35,682 bases of DNA, taken from contig JAFVCQ010000067.1 in NCBI GenBank assembly GCA_017479085.1, positions 1 through 35,682 on the forward strand, read 5' to 3'. The stretch's first letter is position 1. Every line of letters begins with the position of its first letter. The position numbers were made by a program, and so were the translations under genes. This DNA comes from Lachnospiraceae bacterium. Lineage in GTDB: Bacteria; Bacillota; Clostridia; Lachnospirales; Lachnospiraceae. Below the pieces are notes generated by a model. That model was given only the letters and a program-made list of their open reading frames with translations, was not told the origin of the DNA and ran no database searches. Positions 8,862-17,336 of the stretch are shown piece after piece.

Positions 8862-9947
8862 ATGGAACGACAAAAGGAGATACCGTTTGAGACGGAGGAG
8901 GAACGCAAACCGGTGGAGTATAAGCGCCGGAAGAGATATAAGGGTACACACCCGAAGAAGTTCAGTGAGAAATACAAGGAGTTAGATCCGAACCGGTATG
9001 CAGATACGATCGAGAACGTGATCGCAAAGGGAGGTACTCCTGCAGGGATGCATATCTCGATCATGGTACAGGAGATTCTGGATGTGTTGGAGATTCAACC
9101 GGGACAGCAGGGACTGGATGCCACGCTTGGATATGGCGGACATACCAAAAGGATGCTGGAATGTCTGTTGGGAGAGGGGCATATCTACGCCATGGATGTG
9201 GATCCGATCGAATCCAGAAAGACAAAGCAACGACTGGAGAAAGTGGGATATGGAAAGGATCTGTTGACGATACGGGAGATGAACTTTGCGCAGGTGGATG
9301 AACTGGCAGAGGAGGTTGGAGGGTTTGATTTTATCTTAGCAGATTTGGGAGTATCCTCCATGCAGATTGATAATCCCGAGCGTGGATTTTCCTATAAGCA
9401 GGATGGCCCGTTGGATCTGCGGTTGAATCCGGAGGAGGGAATTTCGGCGGCACAGCGGCTGCAGGAGATGGATAAGGCAGAATTGATTGGGATGCTGGAG
9501 GAGAATGCAGACGAGCCTTATGCAGAGGAGATCGCACAGGCTGTGATATCGGAGCGGAAGAAGGGCAGACCGGTTGAAACCACAAGACAGCTTGCAGCAT
9601 TGGTGGAGCGTGCATTGGTGATGGTGCCGGAGCAGGAGCGTGCCGAGGCGGTTAGAAAGTCCTGTGCCAGAACCTTTCAGGCACTCCGAATCGATGTGAA
9701 TCATGAGTTTGAGGTCTTAGATGCATTTTTGGAAAAGCTGCCGAATGTGTTGAATCCAGGAGGCCGGGTGGCAATTTTGACCTTTCATTCCGGTGAGGAT
9801 CGTCTTGTCAAGAAATCATTCAAACGTCATAAGAAAAAGGGGGACTATTCAGCCGTTGCTAAGGAAGTAGTGCGGCCATCGAGGGAGGAATGTATCCGCA
9901 ATCACCGGGCACGTTCCACCAAGCTGCGGTGGGCCGTAAAAGCATAG
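8862..9947 (+). CDS. rsmH: 16S rRNA (cytosine(1402)-N(4))-methyltransferase RsmH, N-terminally extended
   Basis: SAM-dependent methyltransferase acting on C1402 in the decoding centre of 16S rRNA. The 361-residue protein has the family signatures LDATLGYGGHTKRML (SAM motif I), ILADLGVSSMQIDNPERGFS, DGPLDLRLNP, the internal helical domain, TFQALRIDVNHE, and the C-terminal AILTFHSGEDRLVK. It carries an unusual basic N-terminal extension of about 60 residues (KRRKRYKGTHPKK). It does not sit in an mraZ-ftsL-pbp division cluster, so it could be a second paralogue or a relocated single copy. The start is supported by AAGGTAAGGA upstream. Confidence 0.9.
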   Translation: MERQKEIPFETEEERKPVEYKRRKRYKGTHPKKFSEKYKELDPNRYADTIENVIAKGGTPAGMHISIMVQEILDVLEIQPGQQGLDATLGYGGHTKRMLECLLGEGHIYAMDVDPIESRKTKQRLEKVGYGKDLLTIREMNFAQVDELAEEVGGFDFILADLGVSSMQIDNPERGFSYKQDGPLDLRLNPEEGISAAQRLQEMDKAELIGMLEENADEPYAEEIAQAVISERKKGRPVETTRQLAALVERALVMVPEQERAEAVRKSCARTFQALRIDVNHEFEVLDAFLEKLPNVLNPGGRVAILTFHSGEDRLVKKSFKRHKKKGDYSAVAKEVVRPSREECIRNHRARSTKLRWAVKA

Positions 9948-10011
9948 AGAATGGTTGACTGATTTTTGGGGAGGCAGAATTTGTACAGAGAGGATACAAG
10001 GAGGGTGACAT

Positions 10012-11826
10012 ATGAGGAATCTTAAGATTCGTACAAAGCTTATGTTGATACTGATTATTGTTTTTTGTATGATTGTTGTGGCGGCATTTTGTGCGATTCA
10101 GGGAATGGAAAAGATTTCCACAAAGGCAGTTGCCACGTTAGAGGAGCAGATACGGACAGAATTCGATCATAATCTGATGGAGCAGGTTGAAACGGTAACG
10201 GGCATGCTGGACTATTATTATGGACTGTATTCAAATGACGAATGTGAATATGGGGATGCCAGAAGAATGGCAGCAGAGGCTCTGCGGGGAATGCGCTATG
10301 GAGAGGACGGATATTTTTGGGCAGATGACAAGATGGGGAATAATTTTTCATCGCCGGATGAGGAGATTCAGGGAACGAATCGTCTGACTGCCAAGGATGC
10401 GGATGGTTTCGAAATGATTCGGGCGATTATCCGAGTTGCACAGGAGAATGATGGAGAGGGTGGTTTTACTGACTATATGTTTCCGAAAGCCGGAGAAGAC
10501 AAACCACTGCCAAAACGAAGCTTTTCCAAATTATATGAACCGTTTGACTGGGTGATCGGAACCGGTAATTATACGGATTATATTGATGAGCTGGTCGCAG
10601 AGGAAACACAGAGTGTGAAAAGGAAGGTAAAGCAATGGACGACGTTGCTGACGGGATGCATTGGTGTATGTTTTGTTGTGCTGATTATTCTGGTAGCATG
10701 GGTAGTGGGAGATATTACATCCTCGATGCGACAGGCTGTGGAATTGATCGGCAATCTGGAGGGGGGAGATTTGACTTGCCGCGCGAATCAGGCGCAATTG
10801 AAACGGAAGGACGAGTTTGGTATGCTGGCGAATGCCATGAATAATCTTTCAATTGCACTGGATCGGTTGTTAGGCGTGGTGAAGATAGAGAGTCTGAAGC
10901 TGGGAACCATGGTGGAGGATGTTGAGAGCAATGTCAATAATTTGAACACAGATATTGAGAGCGTGTCTTCTACGACAGGGGAACTTTCGGTGAGAATGGA
11001 ACAGACTGCAGCAGCCGCACAGCGTATTGACAGGATGTCGAGAGAGATGGAGCAGGTATCCCGCGATATTGCCAGCCAGTCCCAGAGTGGTGCAGAGAAG
11101 GCAGTCAGTATTCATGGACGTGCGACTAAGGCAAAGGAAGAAACGATTGCCAATCAAAAGAATGTAAACCGGATGCGGGATGAGCTCAGTGCCGCCTTGT
11201 TAGCAGCATTGGAGGAGGCCAAAGTGGTAGAACAGATTGATGTATTGGCACAATCCATTAAAGAGATCACATCGCAGACCAATCTGCTGGCATTGAATGC
11301 TTCGATTGAGGCGGCAAGAGCCGGTGAGGCGGGAAAAGGATTCTCGGTAGTGGCAGATGAGATCCGCAATTTGGCAGAACAGTCTAAGGATGCGGTTACG
11401 AATATTCAGAATGTGACGCAGGAGGTGACCATGGCGGTTGAGAATCTTTCCAGATACTCGGAACGTCTGCTTGACTTTGTATCGGAGGATGTATCCAATA
11501 ATTTTGCCTCCTTCCTCAAGGTAACGGATGCTTACGATGAGGATGCTGCGTATATTGATAACCTGGTAAATGAGTTCTATCATATTTCTGAGACTCTTCA
11601 GAATTCGATTGACAGTGTGGCACATGCCATTGAGGGTGTGAACACAGCCTCAAACGAGGGAGCGCAGGGCGCAGCAGACATTGCGGGTCGAAGCAGCAAT
11701 ATGAAGGACAAATCGAATCAGGTATTAGAAGCGGTATTGGGCGCAGAGAACACGTCCACAAGACTGAAGGAGGATGTGGACAACTTTATGATCACGGAAC
11801 CGGAGGACAGTCTTGTCCGTTCATAA
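10012..11826 (+). CDS. Methyl-accepting chemotaxis protein with single Cache domain
   Basis: A 604-residue transmembrane chemoreceptor. TM1 (about 11-30) is followed by an extracellular sCache_2-type domain (about 35-205) containing [11 protein letters not shown] and [23 protein letters not shown], hallmarks of Cache_2. TM2 is at about 212-232, then HAMP ([24 protein letters not shown]), then a coiled-coil signalling domain whose tip [18 protein letters not shown] begins near residue 422 and would contact CheA/CheW. No CheW-binding or methylation pentapeptide is obvious at the C-terminus. The ligand is unknown; sCache_2 receptors often bind small organic acids. GGAGGGTGACAT gives a strong ribosome binding site. 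Confidence 0.92.
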   Translation: MRNLKIRTKLMLILIIVFCMIVVAAFCAIQGMEKISTKAVATLEEQIRTEFDHNLMEQVETVTGMLDYYYGLYSNDECEYGDARRMAAEALRGMRYGEDGYFWADDKMGNNFSSPDEEIQGTNRLTAKDADGFEMIRAIIRVAQENDGEGGFTDYMFPKAGEDKPLPKRSFSKLYEPFDWVIGTGNYTDYIDELVAEETQSVKRKVKQWTTLLTGCIGVCFVVLIILVAWVVGDITSSMRQAVELIGNLEGGDLTCRANQAQLKRKDEFGMLANAMNNLSIALDRLLGVVKIESLKLGTMVEDVESNVNNLNTDIESVSSTTGELSVRMEQTAAAAQRIDRMSREMEQVSRDIASQSQSGAEKAVSIHGRATKAKEETIANQKNVNRMRDELSAALLAALEEAKVVEQIDVLAQSIKEITSQTNLLALNASIEAARAGEAGKGFSVVADEIRNLAEQSKDAVTNIQNVTQEVTMAVENLSRYSERLLDFVSEDVSNNFASFLKVTDAYDEDAAYIDNLVNEFYHISETLQNSIDSVAHAIEGVNTASNEGAQGAADIAGRSSNMKDKSNQVLEAVLGAENTSTRLKEDVDNFMITEPEDSLVRS

Positions 11827-11949
11827 AAAAGTACTGGCGCTTGAGAACCGGTGAATATGACATAGGGTTATTAATCCATATGGCTTGGAATGATTACAAA
11901 ATTGTTCGGAAAAAAAGACATAGAAATGAAAAAAATTATAAAAAATTAG

Positions 11950-11977
11950 TTGAGAATTACCAAAAAAAATATATAAT
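11950..11977 (+). promoter_or_regulatory. SigA-type promoter for pta
   Basis: TTGAGA-16-TATAAT with a perfect -10, 41 bp before the pta ATG. The 190-bp gap after the chemoreceptor gene is AT-rich and shows no gene or clear terminator. Confidence 0.75.
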
Positions 11978-12018
11978 ATAAGTTAGGAGAAAATATTATA
12001 TATGTGGAGGGTAAAGCA

Positions 12019-13002
12019 ATGTTTGGTTTTGGACAACTAATTGATATCTTGAAGAAGAATCCGAAGAAGATCGTGCTGACAGAGGGGACGGATGCCCGAA
12101 TCCTGGAGGCCTCATCCCGGTTACTTGCAAGTAATTTCCTGCATCCAATCCTGATCGGGAATCCGGAGGAGATCTATCGTGCGGCAGAGGATAGTGGATT
12201 TAATATCCGGGGATCTGAGATTGTCAATCCGGCAGATTATGATGGAATGGACCGGATGGTGGAGGAGTTTTGTGAGATTCGTAAGAATAAGGGAGTGACT
12301 CCGGAACAGGCAAGAGAATATCTGCTTCAGAATAATTATTTTGGGACCATGCTGGTGAAGATGGGGTATGCCGATGCTCTGCTCGGTGGTGCAACGTATT
12401 CGACAGCGGATACGGTACGTCCGGCATTGCAATTGATCAAGACGAAACCGGAGAACACATTGGTATCTTCCTGCTTTATTCTGGTAAGACCGCTGGCAAC
12501 CGGCGGGAATGAAGTCCTTGCGATGGGGGACTGTTCCATCAACATTAAGCCAAATGAGGATGAATTGGTGGAGATTGCAGAGGAAACGATACGTTGTGCA
12601 AGAATATTCGGAGTGGATCCGAGAGTGGCATTTTTGAGTTACTCCACAAGAGATTCCGGCAAAGGAGAGGATGTGGATAAGATGCGTAATGCAGCGCTGA
12701 AGACGAAGGAACGCTGTCCGGATGTACCGATTGAGGGGGAGATTCAGTTTGATGCTGCGGTATCCCCGAGTGTATCTCAGAAAAAATGTCCGGATTCGGC
12801 TGTGGAGGGACATGCCAATACCTTTATCTTTCCGGATATCAATGCGGGGAACATCGGCTACAAGATTGCGCAGAGAATGGGTAACTTTCAGGCATATGGA
12901 CCAATTCTGCTGGGATTGAATTCGCCGATTAACGATTTGTCACGTGGCTGTACAGCCGCAGAGGTGTACTCGATGGCAATTATTACAGCCGCTTTGGCAT
13001 AG
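12019..13002 (+). CDS. pta: Phosphate acetyltransferase
   Basis: Interconverts acetyl-CoA + phosphate and acetyl phosphate + CoA, the first step of acetate formation with ATP gain by acetate kinase. The 327-residue protein is a short Pta with no DRTGG or P-loop extension. Family features: KKIVLTEGTDARILEA at the N-terminus, DALLGGATYSTADTVRPALQ, SSCFILV, VAFLSYSTRDSGKG, IEGEIQFDAAV, and NTFIFPDINAGNIGYKIAQR. The start at 12019 fits GGAGG with 8-nt spacing; an in-frame GTG at 12004 overlaps that site and is rejected. ackA is not adjacent. Monocistronic, with its own promoter and a strong terminator. Confidence 0.94.
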   Translation: MFGFGQLIDILKKNPKKIVLTEGTDARILEASSRLLASNFLHPILIGNPEEIYRAAEDSGFNIRGSEIVNPADYDGMDRMVEEFCEIRKNKGVTPEQAREYLLQNNYFGTMLVKMGYADALLGGATYSTADTVRPALQLIKTKPENTLVSSCFILVRPLATGGNEVLAMGDCSINIKPNEDELVEIAEETIRCARIFGVDPRVAFLSYSTRDSGKGEDVDKMRNAALKTKERCPDVPIEGEIQFDAAVSPSVSQKKCPDSAVEGHANTFIFPDINAGNIGYKIAQRMGNFQAYGPILLGLNSPINDLSRGCTAAEVYSMAIITAALA

Positions 13003-13030
13003 GGAGGAATACAGAACACTGTGGTTGCAG

Positions 13031-13090
13031 GAATAAAAAACCGTCATATGGAATGGAAATCATCTTCCTCCATATGACGGTTTTTTATTC
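13031..13090. terminator. Strong bidirectional terminator between pta and the DtxR-like gene
   Basis: A perfect 22-bp inverted repeat (13031-13052 / 13069-13090) has a core of AAAAAACCGTCATATGGA and TCCATATGACGGTTTTTT, so there is a T6 run on both strands. The stop codon of the minus-strand regulator (13085-13087) lies inside the outer stem. Confidence 0.93.
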
Positions 13091-13465
13091 CTGTTCGGTC
13101 TTGGTGCCCTGAATACTCTTCTTGATGGCCTCAAAACTCTCCTTGCTGATCACGTGTTCCATCTTACAGGCATCCGCAGTTGCAATACTCTCGTCCACAC
13201 CCAGACTGATCAACCATTCGGAAAAGAATTCATGGCGTTCATAGATCATCTCTGCCATCTCCCTTCCAGATTCGGTCAGGTAGATGTAGCCGGCATCTGT
13301 CATGGTAATGTGGTGCTTTTCTCTAAGGTTCTTCATGGCGACGCTGACGCTGGATTTCTTAAAACCCAATTCCGTAGCAATGTCTACAGAACGCACAACA
13401 GGAAGTGTTCTGCTTAAAATTAAAATGGTTTCCAGATAATTTTCTGCTGATTCGTTTGTTGCCAT
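13085..13465 (-). CDS. DtxR/MntR-family metal-dependent transcriptional repressor
   Basis: A 126-residue repressor with an N-terminal winged helix (SVDIATELGFKKSSVSVAMKNLREK, then a wing YIYLTESG) and a dimerisation/metal domain. Candidate ligands are E12, H78 in ERHEF, and C100-x2-E103-H104 in DACKMEH. The Cys-x2-Glu-His pattern matches the DtxR/IdeR iron site (C102, E105, H106 in DtxR) better than MntR, which has Glu in place of the Cys. The C-terminal SH3-like domain of DtxR is absent, giving MntR-like length. It is divergent from the feo genes and most likely controls them in response to Fe(II); that link is inferred. The ribosome binding site is GGGAGG. Confidence 0.9.
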   Translation of the reverse strand: MATNESAENYLETILILSRTLPVVRSVDIATELGFKKSSVSVAMKNLREKHHITMTDAGYIYLTESGREMAEMIYERHEFFSEWLISLGVDESIATADACKMEHVISKESFEAIKKSIQGTKTEQE

Positions 13466-13493
13466 AACTACCTCCCATTCAAAATAATGTAAT

Positions 13494-13502
13494 ATTGTAC
13501 CA
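13494..13502 (-). promoter_or_regulatory. Extended -10 promoter for the DtxR-like gene
   Basis: Read on the minus strand, TGgTACAAT lies about 30 bp before the start codon. The -35 at 17 bp (TTTATT) is weak. Confidence 0.45.
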
Positions 13503-13550
13503 TACTTTGGAAAAAAAATAAATAATTTTTGTTTTTAATGAAAAAAGTTA

Positions 13551-13579
13551 TTGACTTCTAATGTATGTTAGAGTACACT
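13551..13579 (+). promoter_or_regulatory. SigA-type promoter of the feo operon
   Basis: TTGACT-17-TACACT, the best promoter in the regulator-feo gap, 110 bp before feoA. The leader between it and feoA contains a long-range GATACA/TGTATC pairing (13592-13597 and 13622-13627). Confidence 0.7.
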
Positions 13580-13584
13580 AACGT
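13565..13584. promoter_or_regulatory. Likely DtxR-type operator over the feo -10 element
   Basis: The 20-bp dyad ATGTTAGAGTACACTAACGT is symmetric except at two position pairs (GTTAG-n-GTAC-n-CTAAC core). It contains the TTAG...CTAA halves typical of DtxR boxes and encloses the -10 hexamer at 13574-13579, so a bound repressor would block RNA polymerase. Assignment to the adjacent regulator is inference. Confidence 0.65.
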
Positions 13585-13689
13585 TAAAGCAGATACATTC
13601 GAGACGGAATCTGAGGGTCGGTGTATCGGTGTAAAGGAACATATAGATGGATATAAGAACATGATGTTGTTACGAAAGGAGATGGACAT

Positions 13690-13899
13690 ATGCCGCTTAC
13701 TATGGTAAAAGAGGGTGAACCGAATATCATCAAGAAGATCGGAGGAAAAGAGGAGACGCGCAAGTTTCTGGAGAATCTGGGGTTTGTAACAGGTGGGACT
13801 GTTACGGTTATTTCCGCCATGAACGGGAATATGATTGTGAATGTAAAGGATTCGCGGGTGGCAATCGGTAAGGATATGGCGAACCGGATTCTGGTATGA
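13690..13899 (+). CDS. feoA: FeoA-family ferrous iron transport protein (first copy)
   Basis: A 69-residue SH3-like cytosolic protein that aids FeoB-mediated Fe(II) uptake. It has the typical ending VKDSRVAIGKDMANRILV and the loop ENLGFVTGGTVTVIS. AAGGAGATGGACAT gives a good ribosome binding site. It is the first gene of the feo operon, 24 bp before a second FeoA; the two copies are diverged from each other. Confidence 0.92.
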   Translation: MPLTMVKEGEPNIIKKIGGKEETRKFLENLGFVTGGTVTVISAMNGNMIVNVKDSRVAIGKDMANRILV

Positions 13900-13923
13900 T
13901 GAAAAGAAAGAAGGAGAACTGCA

Positions 13924-14145
13924 ATGAGGACGTTGAAGGAAGTGGCCTGTGGGGAAACGGTAACCGTTAAGAAGCTCACAGGTGATGGACCGGTAAAGAG
14001 AAGAATTATGGACATGGGAATTACAAAGGGAGTAGAGATCTATGTTCGCAAGGTGGCACCGTTAGGAGATCCGATCGAGGTGACCGTCAGGGGCTACGAG
14101 TTATCCCTCCGAAAAGGGGATGCGGAGATGGTAGAGGTAGAATAG
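13924..14145 (+). CDS. feoA: FeoA-family ferrous iron transport protein (second copy)
   Basis: A 73-residue SH3-like protein with the classic FeoA pattern: LKEVACGETVTVKKLTGDG, RRIMDMGITKGVEI, APLGDPIEVTVRGYELSLRK. This copy is closer to the textbook FeoA than the first. It is 28 bp upstream of feoB and has an AAGGAG ribosome binding site. Two FeoA units next to FeoB are common in Clostridia. Confidence 0.95.
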   Translation: MRTLKEVACGETVTVKKLTGDGPVKRRIMDMGITKGVEIYVRKVAPLGDPIEVTVRGYELSLRKGDAEMVEVE

Positions 14146-14173
14146 AGGAATAAAGAGATAAAGGAGAAAAGAA

Positions 14174-16552
14174 ATGTCTGTAAAAATTGCATTAGCAGGT
14201 AATCCAAACTGCGGTAAAACAACCTTATTCAATGCATTGACCGGTTCGAATCAGTTTGTGGGCAACTGGCCGGGTGTGACGGTTGAGAAAAAGGAAGGCC
14301 GCCTGAAGGGGCAGAAGGATGTCACGGTTATGGATCTTCCGGGCATCTATTCCCTCTCCCCGTATACTTTGGAAGAAGTGGTGGCAAGGAATTATCTGAT
14401 CAATGATAGACCGGATGTGATCCTCAACATTGTGGATGGCACGAACATTGAGAGAAATCTGTATCTGTCTACCCAGATTATGGAGCTTGGAATTCCGGTG
14501 ATCATGGCAGTCAATATGATAGACGTTCTGGAAAAAAACGGTGAGAAGGTCTATATTGATAAGCTGAGCAAAAAGCTGGGATGTGAGGTTGTAGAGATTT
14601 CGGCGTTAAAGGGAACCGGTATTGAGAAAGCGGCACAGAAAGCGGTTGCGTTGGCTGAGAAAGAGAAAGTGACGGTTCCGGTCCATTCCTTTGATGAACG
14701 GGTGGAGAATGCCATCCGGAGTGTGGAGGAACGTCTGGAGGTTGCGGAGGCACAGAAACGTTTCTTTGCAATTAAGCTGTTGGAGAAGGATGATAAGATT
14801 CTGGAACAGTTACAGGATGCGCCGGATGTATCGGAGGAGATCAGGCAGTTAGAGGATGCTTTTGATGATGATACAGAGAGTATTATCACGAATGAGCGGT
14901 ATATGTATATTTCTTCGATCATCAAGGATTGTGTCAAGAAGTCACAGGACAAGAAAATGACAGCTTCGGATAAGATTGACCGGATTGTGACAAACAGATG
15001 GATCGCCCTGCCAATCTTTGCAGTGATCATGTTTGTTGTCTACTATGTTTCCGTTACCACAGTGGGCGGATGGGCAACAGACTGGGCGAATGATGGTGTG
15101 TTTGGAGATGGCTGGCATCTGTTTGGAATTGGGTCGGCGGATTGTGAGGAGGCGGCGGCTGCATTCAGCAGGGCGGATCAGATCGTGGCGGCATCGGAAG
15201 ATGGTCTCACGGTCGCAGAGATTGTCGATGATGAGGACGAGGTCGTTGAAAACGTAGAACTGTCCGATACAGTCGTAGCAGAGGCGCGCAAGATTGTGGA
15301 TGGGGATGAGCCGGATCCGGCTGATTACGGAGTATGGGTTCCGGGGATACCGGTTCTGGTCGAGAGCGGTTTGGAGGCCGTTGGATGCGCAGATTGGTTA
15401 TCTGGTTTGATTCTGGATGGAATCATAGCCGGGGTAGGAGCAGTGCTTGGTTTTGTGCCACAGATTTTGGTATTATTTATCATGCTGGCATTTTTGGAGG
15501 CTTGTGGATATATGGCCAGAGTCGCATTTATTATGGATCGTATTTTCCGTAAGTTTGGACTGTCCGGAAAGTCCTTCATTCCGATGTTGATTGGTACCGG
15601 TTGTGGTGTTCCGGGTGTCATGGCATCCCGTACCATTGAAAATGACAGGGATCGCAAGATGACGATCATGACAACGACCTTCATTCCTTGTAGTGCCAAG
15701 CTTCCTATTATTGCTTTGATTGCAGGTGCATTTTTTGATAATGCAGGCTGGGTTTCGTGGAGTTCGTATTTTGTGGGAATTGCTGCAATCATTTGTTCCG
15801 GTATCATTCTGAAAAAGACTTCGATGTTTGCAGGTGAGCCGGCTCCGTTTGTGATGGAGCTTCCGGCCTATCATATGCCAACGGTTGGCAACGTACTTAG
15901 AAGCATGTGGGAACGGGGATGGTCCTTTATTAAGAAGGCCGGTACGATCATTCTTCTGTCAACCATTGTCCTTTGGTTTTTGATGAGGTTTAAGTGGGAC
16001 GGTGGACTGGTCATGCTGGAGGATGTTGAACTGGATGAAAGCTTCTTAGCCTCTGTTGGTAACGTGATCGCACCAATCTTTATCCCGTTGGGCTTTGGCC
16101 AGTGGAAGATGGCGGTAGCTGCAGTCAGCGGACTGATTGCAAAAGAAAACGTGGTTGCAACCTTTGGCTTGTTATTCGGCTATGCTGAGGTGGCTGAAGA
16201 TGGAGCCGAGGTTTGGGCACAACTGGCAACTGCAATTACCCCGATGGCAGCTTATGCGTATCTGGTATTCAATCTACTCTGTGCACCGTGCTTTGCAGCG
16301 ATGGGAGCCATTAAGCGGGAAATGAATAATCGAAAGTGGTTCTGGTTTGCGATTGGGTATCAGTGTCTGCTTGCGTATATTGTAGGTCTTTGTATATATC
16401 AGATTGGAAGCCTGATCACGGCAGGAACATTTGGTATTGGCACAGTGATCGCATTTGTCTTTGTGATTGCATTTTTATATCTGTTGTTCCGCCCATATGA
16501 AGAGAGCAAGAAGTTGAATGTGAATGTGAAGAATATCGTAAATGCAAGATAA
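14174..16552 (+). CDS. feoB: Ferrous iron transport protein B (FeoB)
   Basis: GTP-dependent Fe(II) importer of the inner membrane, 792 residues. The N-terminal G domain has GNPNCGKT (9-16), VGNWPGVTVEKKEG, DLPGIYSL, and NMID; a helical GDI-like domain follows to about residue 270. The first membrane helix is near 277-293. The membrane core shows the Gate motifs FLEACGYMARVAFIMDR with GTGCGVPGVMASRTI, and FIPCSAKLPI, with the conserved Cys residues. Between TM1 and the next helix is a long acidic outside loop (about residues 322-382, rich in E/D, for example VDDEDEVVENVE) that is larger than in the FeoB proteins I know. It is the third gene of the operon. Confidence 0.97.
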   Translation: MSVKIALAGNPNCGKTTLFNALTGSNQFVGNWPGVTVEKKEGRLKGQKDVTVMDLPGIYSLSPYTLEEVVARNYLINDRPDVILNIVDGTNIERNLYLSTQIMELGIPVIMAVNMIDVLEKNGEKVYIDKLSKKLGCEVVEISALKGTGIEKAAQKAVALAEKEKVTVPVHSFDERVENAIRSVEERLEVAEAQKRFFAIKLLEKDDKILEQLQDAPDVSEEIRQLEDAFDDDTESIITNERYMYISSIIKDCVKKSQDKKMTASDKIDRIVTNRWIALPIFAVIMFVVYYVSVTTVGGWATDWANDGVFGDGWHLFGIGSADCEEAAAAFSRADQIVAASEDGLTVAEIVDDEDEVVENVELSDTVVAEARKIVDGDEPDPADYGVWVPGIPVLVESGLEAVGCADWLSGLILDGIIAGVGAVLGFVPQILVLFIMLAFLEACGYMARVAFIMDRIFRKFGLSGKSFIPMLIGTGCGVPGVMASRTIENDRDRKMTIMTTTFIPCSAKLPIIALIAGAFFDNAGWVSWSSYFVGIAAIICSGIILKKTSMFAGEPAPFVMELPAYHMPTVGNVLRSMWERGWSFIKKAGTIILLSTIVLWFLMRFKWDGGLVMLEDVELDESFLASVGNVIAPIFIPLGFGQWKMAVAAVSGLIAKENVVATFGLLFGYAEVAEDGAEVWAQLATAITPMAAYAYLVFNLLCAPCFAAMGAIKREMNNRKWFWFAIGYQCLLAYIVGLCIYQIGSLITAGTFGIGTVIAFVFVIAFLYLLFRPYEESKKLNVNVKNIVNAR

Positions 16553-16560
16553 TGCATAGG

Positions 16561-16595
16561 GGGAGACACCGTATATCGATATGGTTTCTCCCTTT
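16561..16595 (+). terminator. Hairpin after feoB, possible partial terminator
   Basis: GGGAGAcACC...GGTtTCTCCC with inner TAT/ATA pairing gives a 14-bp stem with one mismatch, ending in CCCTTT. The T run is short, so it may attenuate rather than stop transcription into the two small genes downstream. Confidence 0.5.
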
Positions 16596-16622
16596 CCGGA
16601 AGGATGTCAGGAGGTGCTCTTT

Positions 16623-16757
16623 ATGGGAACGTTTGCAGTTGGTACGATACTCGCAGGAGTCATAGCATGGATTATACGAAGTATGATTCGGGATAAGAAA
16701 AATGGAAAATCCCTGCAATGCGGAGGTGACTGCTCGAAGTGCCGGGGTTGTCATTGA
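16623..16757 (+). CDS. FeoB-associated Cys-rich membrane protein
   Basis: A 44-residue protein. An N-terminal membrane helix (about residues 3-19, FAVGTILAGVIAWII) is followed by a basic segment RSMIRDKKNGK and a C-terminal Cys cluster C33-x3-C37-x2-C40-x2-C43 with a final His44. This layout and its position after feoB match the FeoB-associated Cys-rich membrane protein family (PF12669), thought to assist iron uptake, possibly as an FeoC substitute. AGGAGG at 16609-16614 supports the start. Confidence 0.88.
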   Translation: MGTFAVGTILAGVIAWIIRSMIRDKKNGKSLQCGGDCSKCRGCH

Positions 16758-16832
16758 GAAAGCGTGTTCGTTCGGGAGAAGCTCTGTCAGGCAGCAGAAG
16801 TTCCCTTCGGATCGGAATGGGTGGAGTGGAAT

Positions 16833-17192
16833 ATGGGAAATGGAATCGTAGCTGGAATTTTATGTTTGATGGTTGCCGTGGCAATCCGTTCGACTGCTGC
16901 TCATTTTAGAGGGCAGGGCGGATGTTGCGGCGGAGGCGGTACGATACGGGAAACCAAAAGACTGACAGGCCCGAAGCTGGGAGAAAAACTGATACAGATT
17001 GATGGAATGCATTGCGAGAATTGTCGGAATCGGATTGAACACGGAGTGAATCAATTGGATGGAGTGGTCTGCAGGGTTAGTCTTCGTAAACGACAGGCAT
17101 CTATTTCGTACAGTGAGCCGGTTAAAGAGGAAACCTTGTGTTCTGTTATTGAGAATCTGGGATATCAGGTTGTTGGTATCACGGAAAAATAG
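16833..17192 (+). CDS. Membrane-anchored heavy-metal-associated (HMA) domain protein
   Basis: A 119-residue protein. An N-terminal membrane helix (about residues 4-20) and a Gly/Cys-rich linker GGCCGGGG are followed by a CopZ/MerP-like HMA domain with the metal site GMHCENC and the expected beta-alpha-beta pattern (LDGVVCRVSLRKRQASISYS, VIENLGYQVVGITEK). It may hand over or sense a soft metal at the membrane; which metal is not known. The start at 16833 is preferred over a GTG at 16764 because GGTGGAGTGG precedes it and the GTG has no ribosome binding site. It follows the FeoB-associated gene, apparently as the last gene of the locus. Confidence 0.82.
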   Translation: MGNGIVAGILCLMVAVAIRSTAAHFRGQGGCCGGGGTIRETKRLTGPKLGEKLIQIDGMHCENCRNRIEHGVNQLDGVVCRVSLRKRQASISYSEPVKEETLCSVIENLGYQVVGITEK

Positions 17193-17206
17193 GATAAAGC
17201 ATTGTG

Positions 17207-17236
17207 AAATACCCCGCAAATGATTGTGGGGTATTT
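17207..17236 (+). terminator. Terminator hairpin at the end of the feo locus
   Basis: AAATACCCCGCAA (17207-17219) pairs with TTGTGGGGTATTT (17224-17236), a 13-bp stem with one wobble and a 4-nt loop, 14 bp after the HMA gene stop. The T tail is within the stem end. Confidence 0.7.
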
Positions 17237-17336
17237 GCGTCTGTCCGGATACATCCTGCACCGTATGGCAGGGGTGTGAAGTGGAAAAGAGGGAACAATA
17301 GATAAATGATAGAGTCTGATACAGGAGGAGCTTACA

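Noticed and set aside
12121..12813. 230-codon minus-strand frame opposite pta
   Set aside because: It lies fully antisense to an intact pta, has odd composition and no ribosome binding site; a shadow frame.
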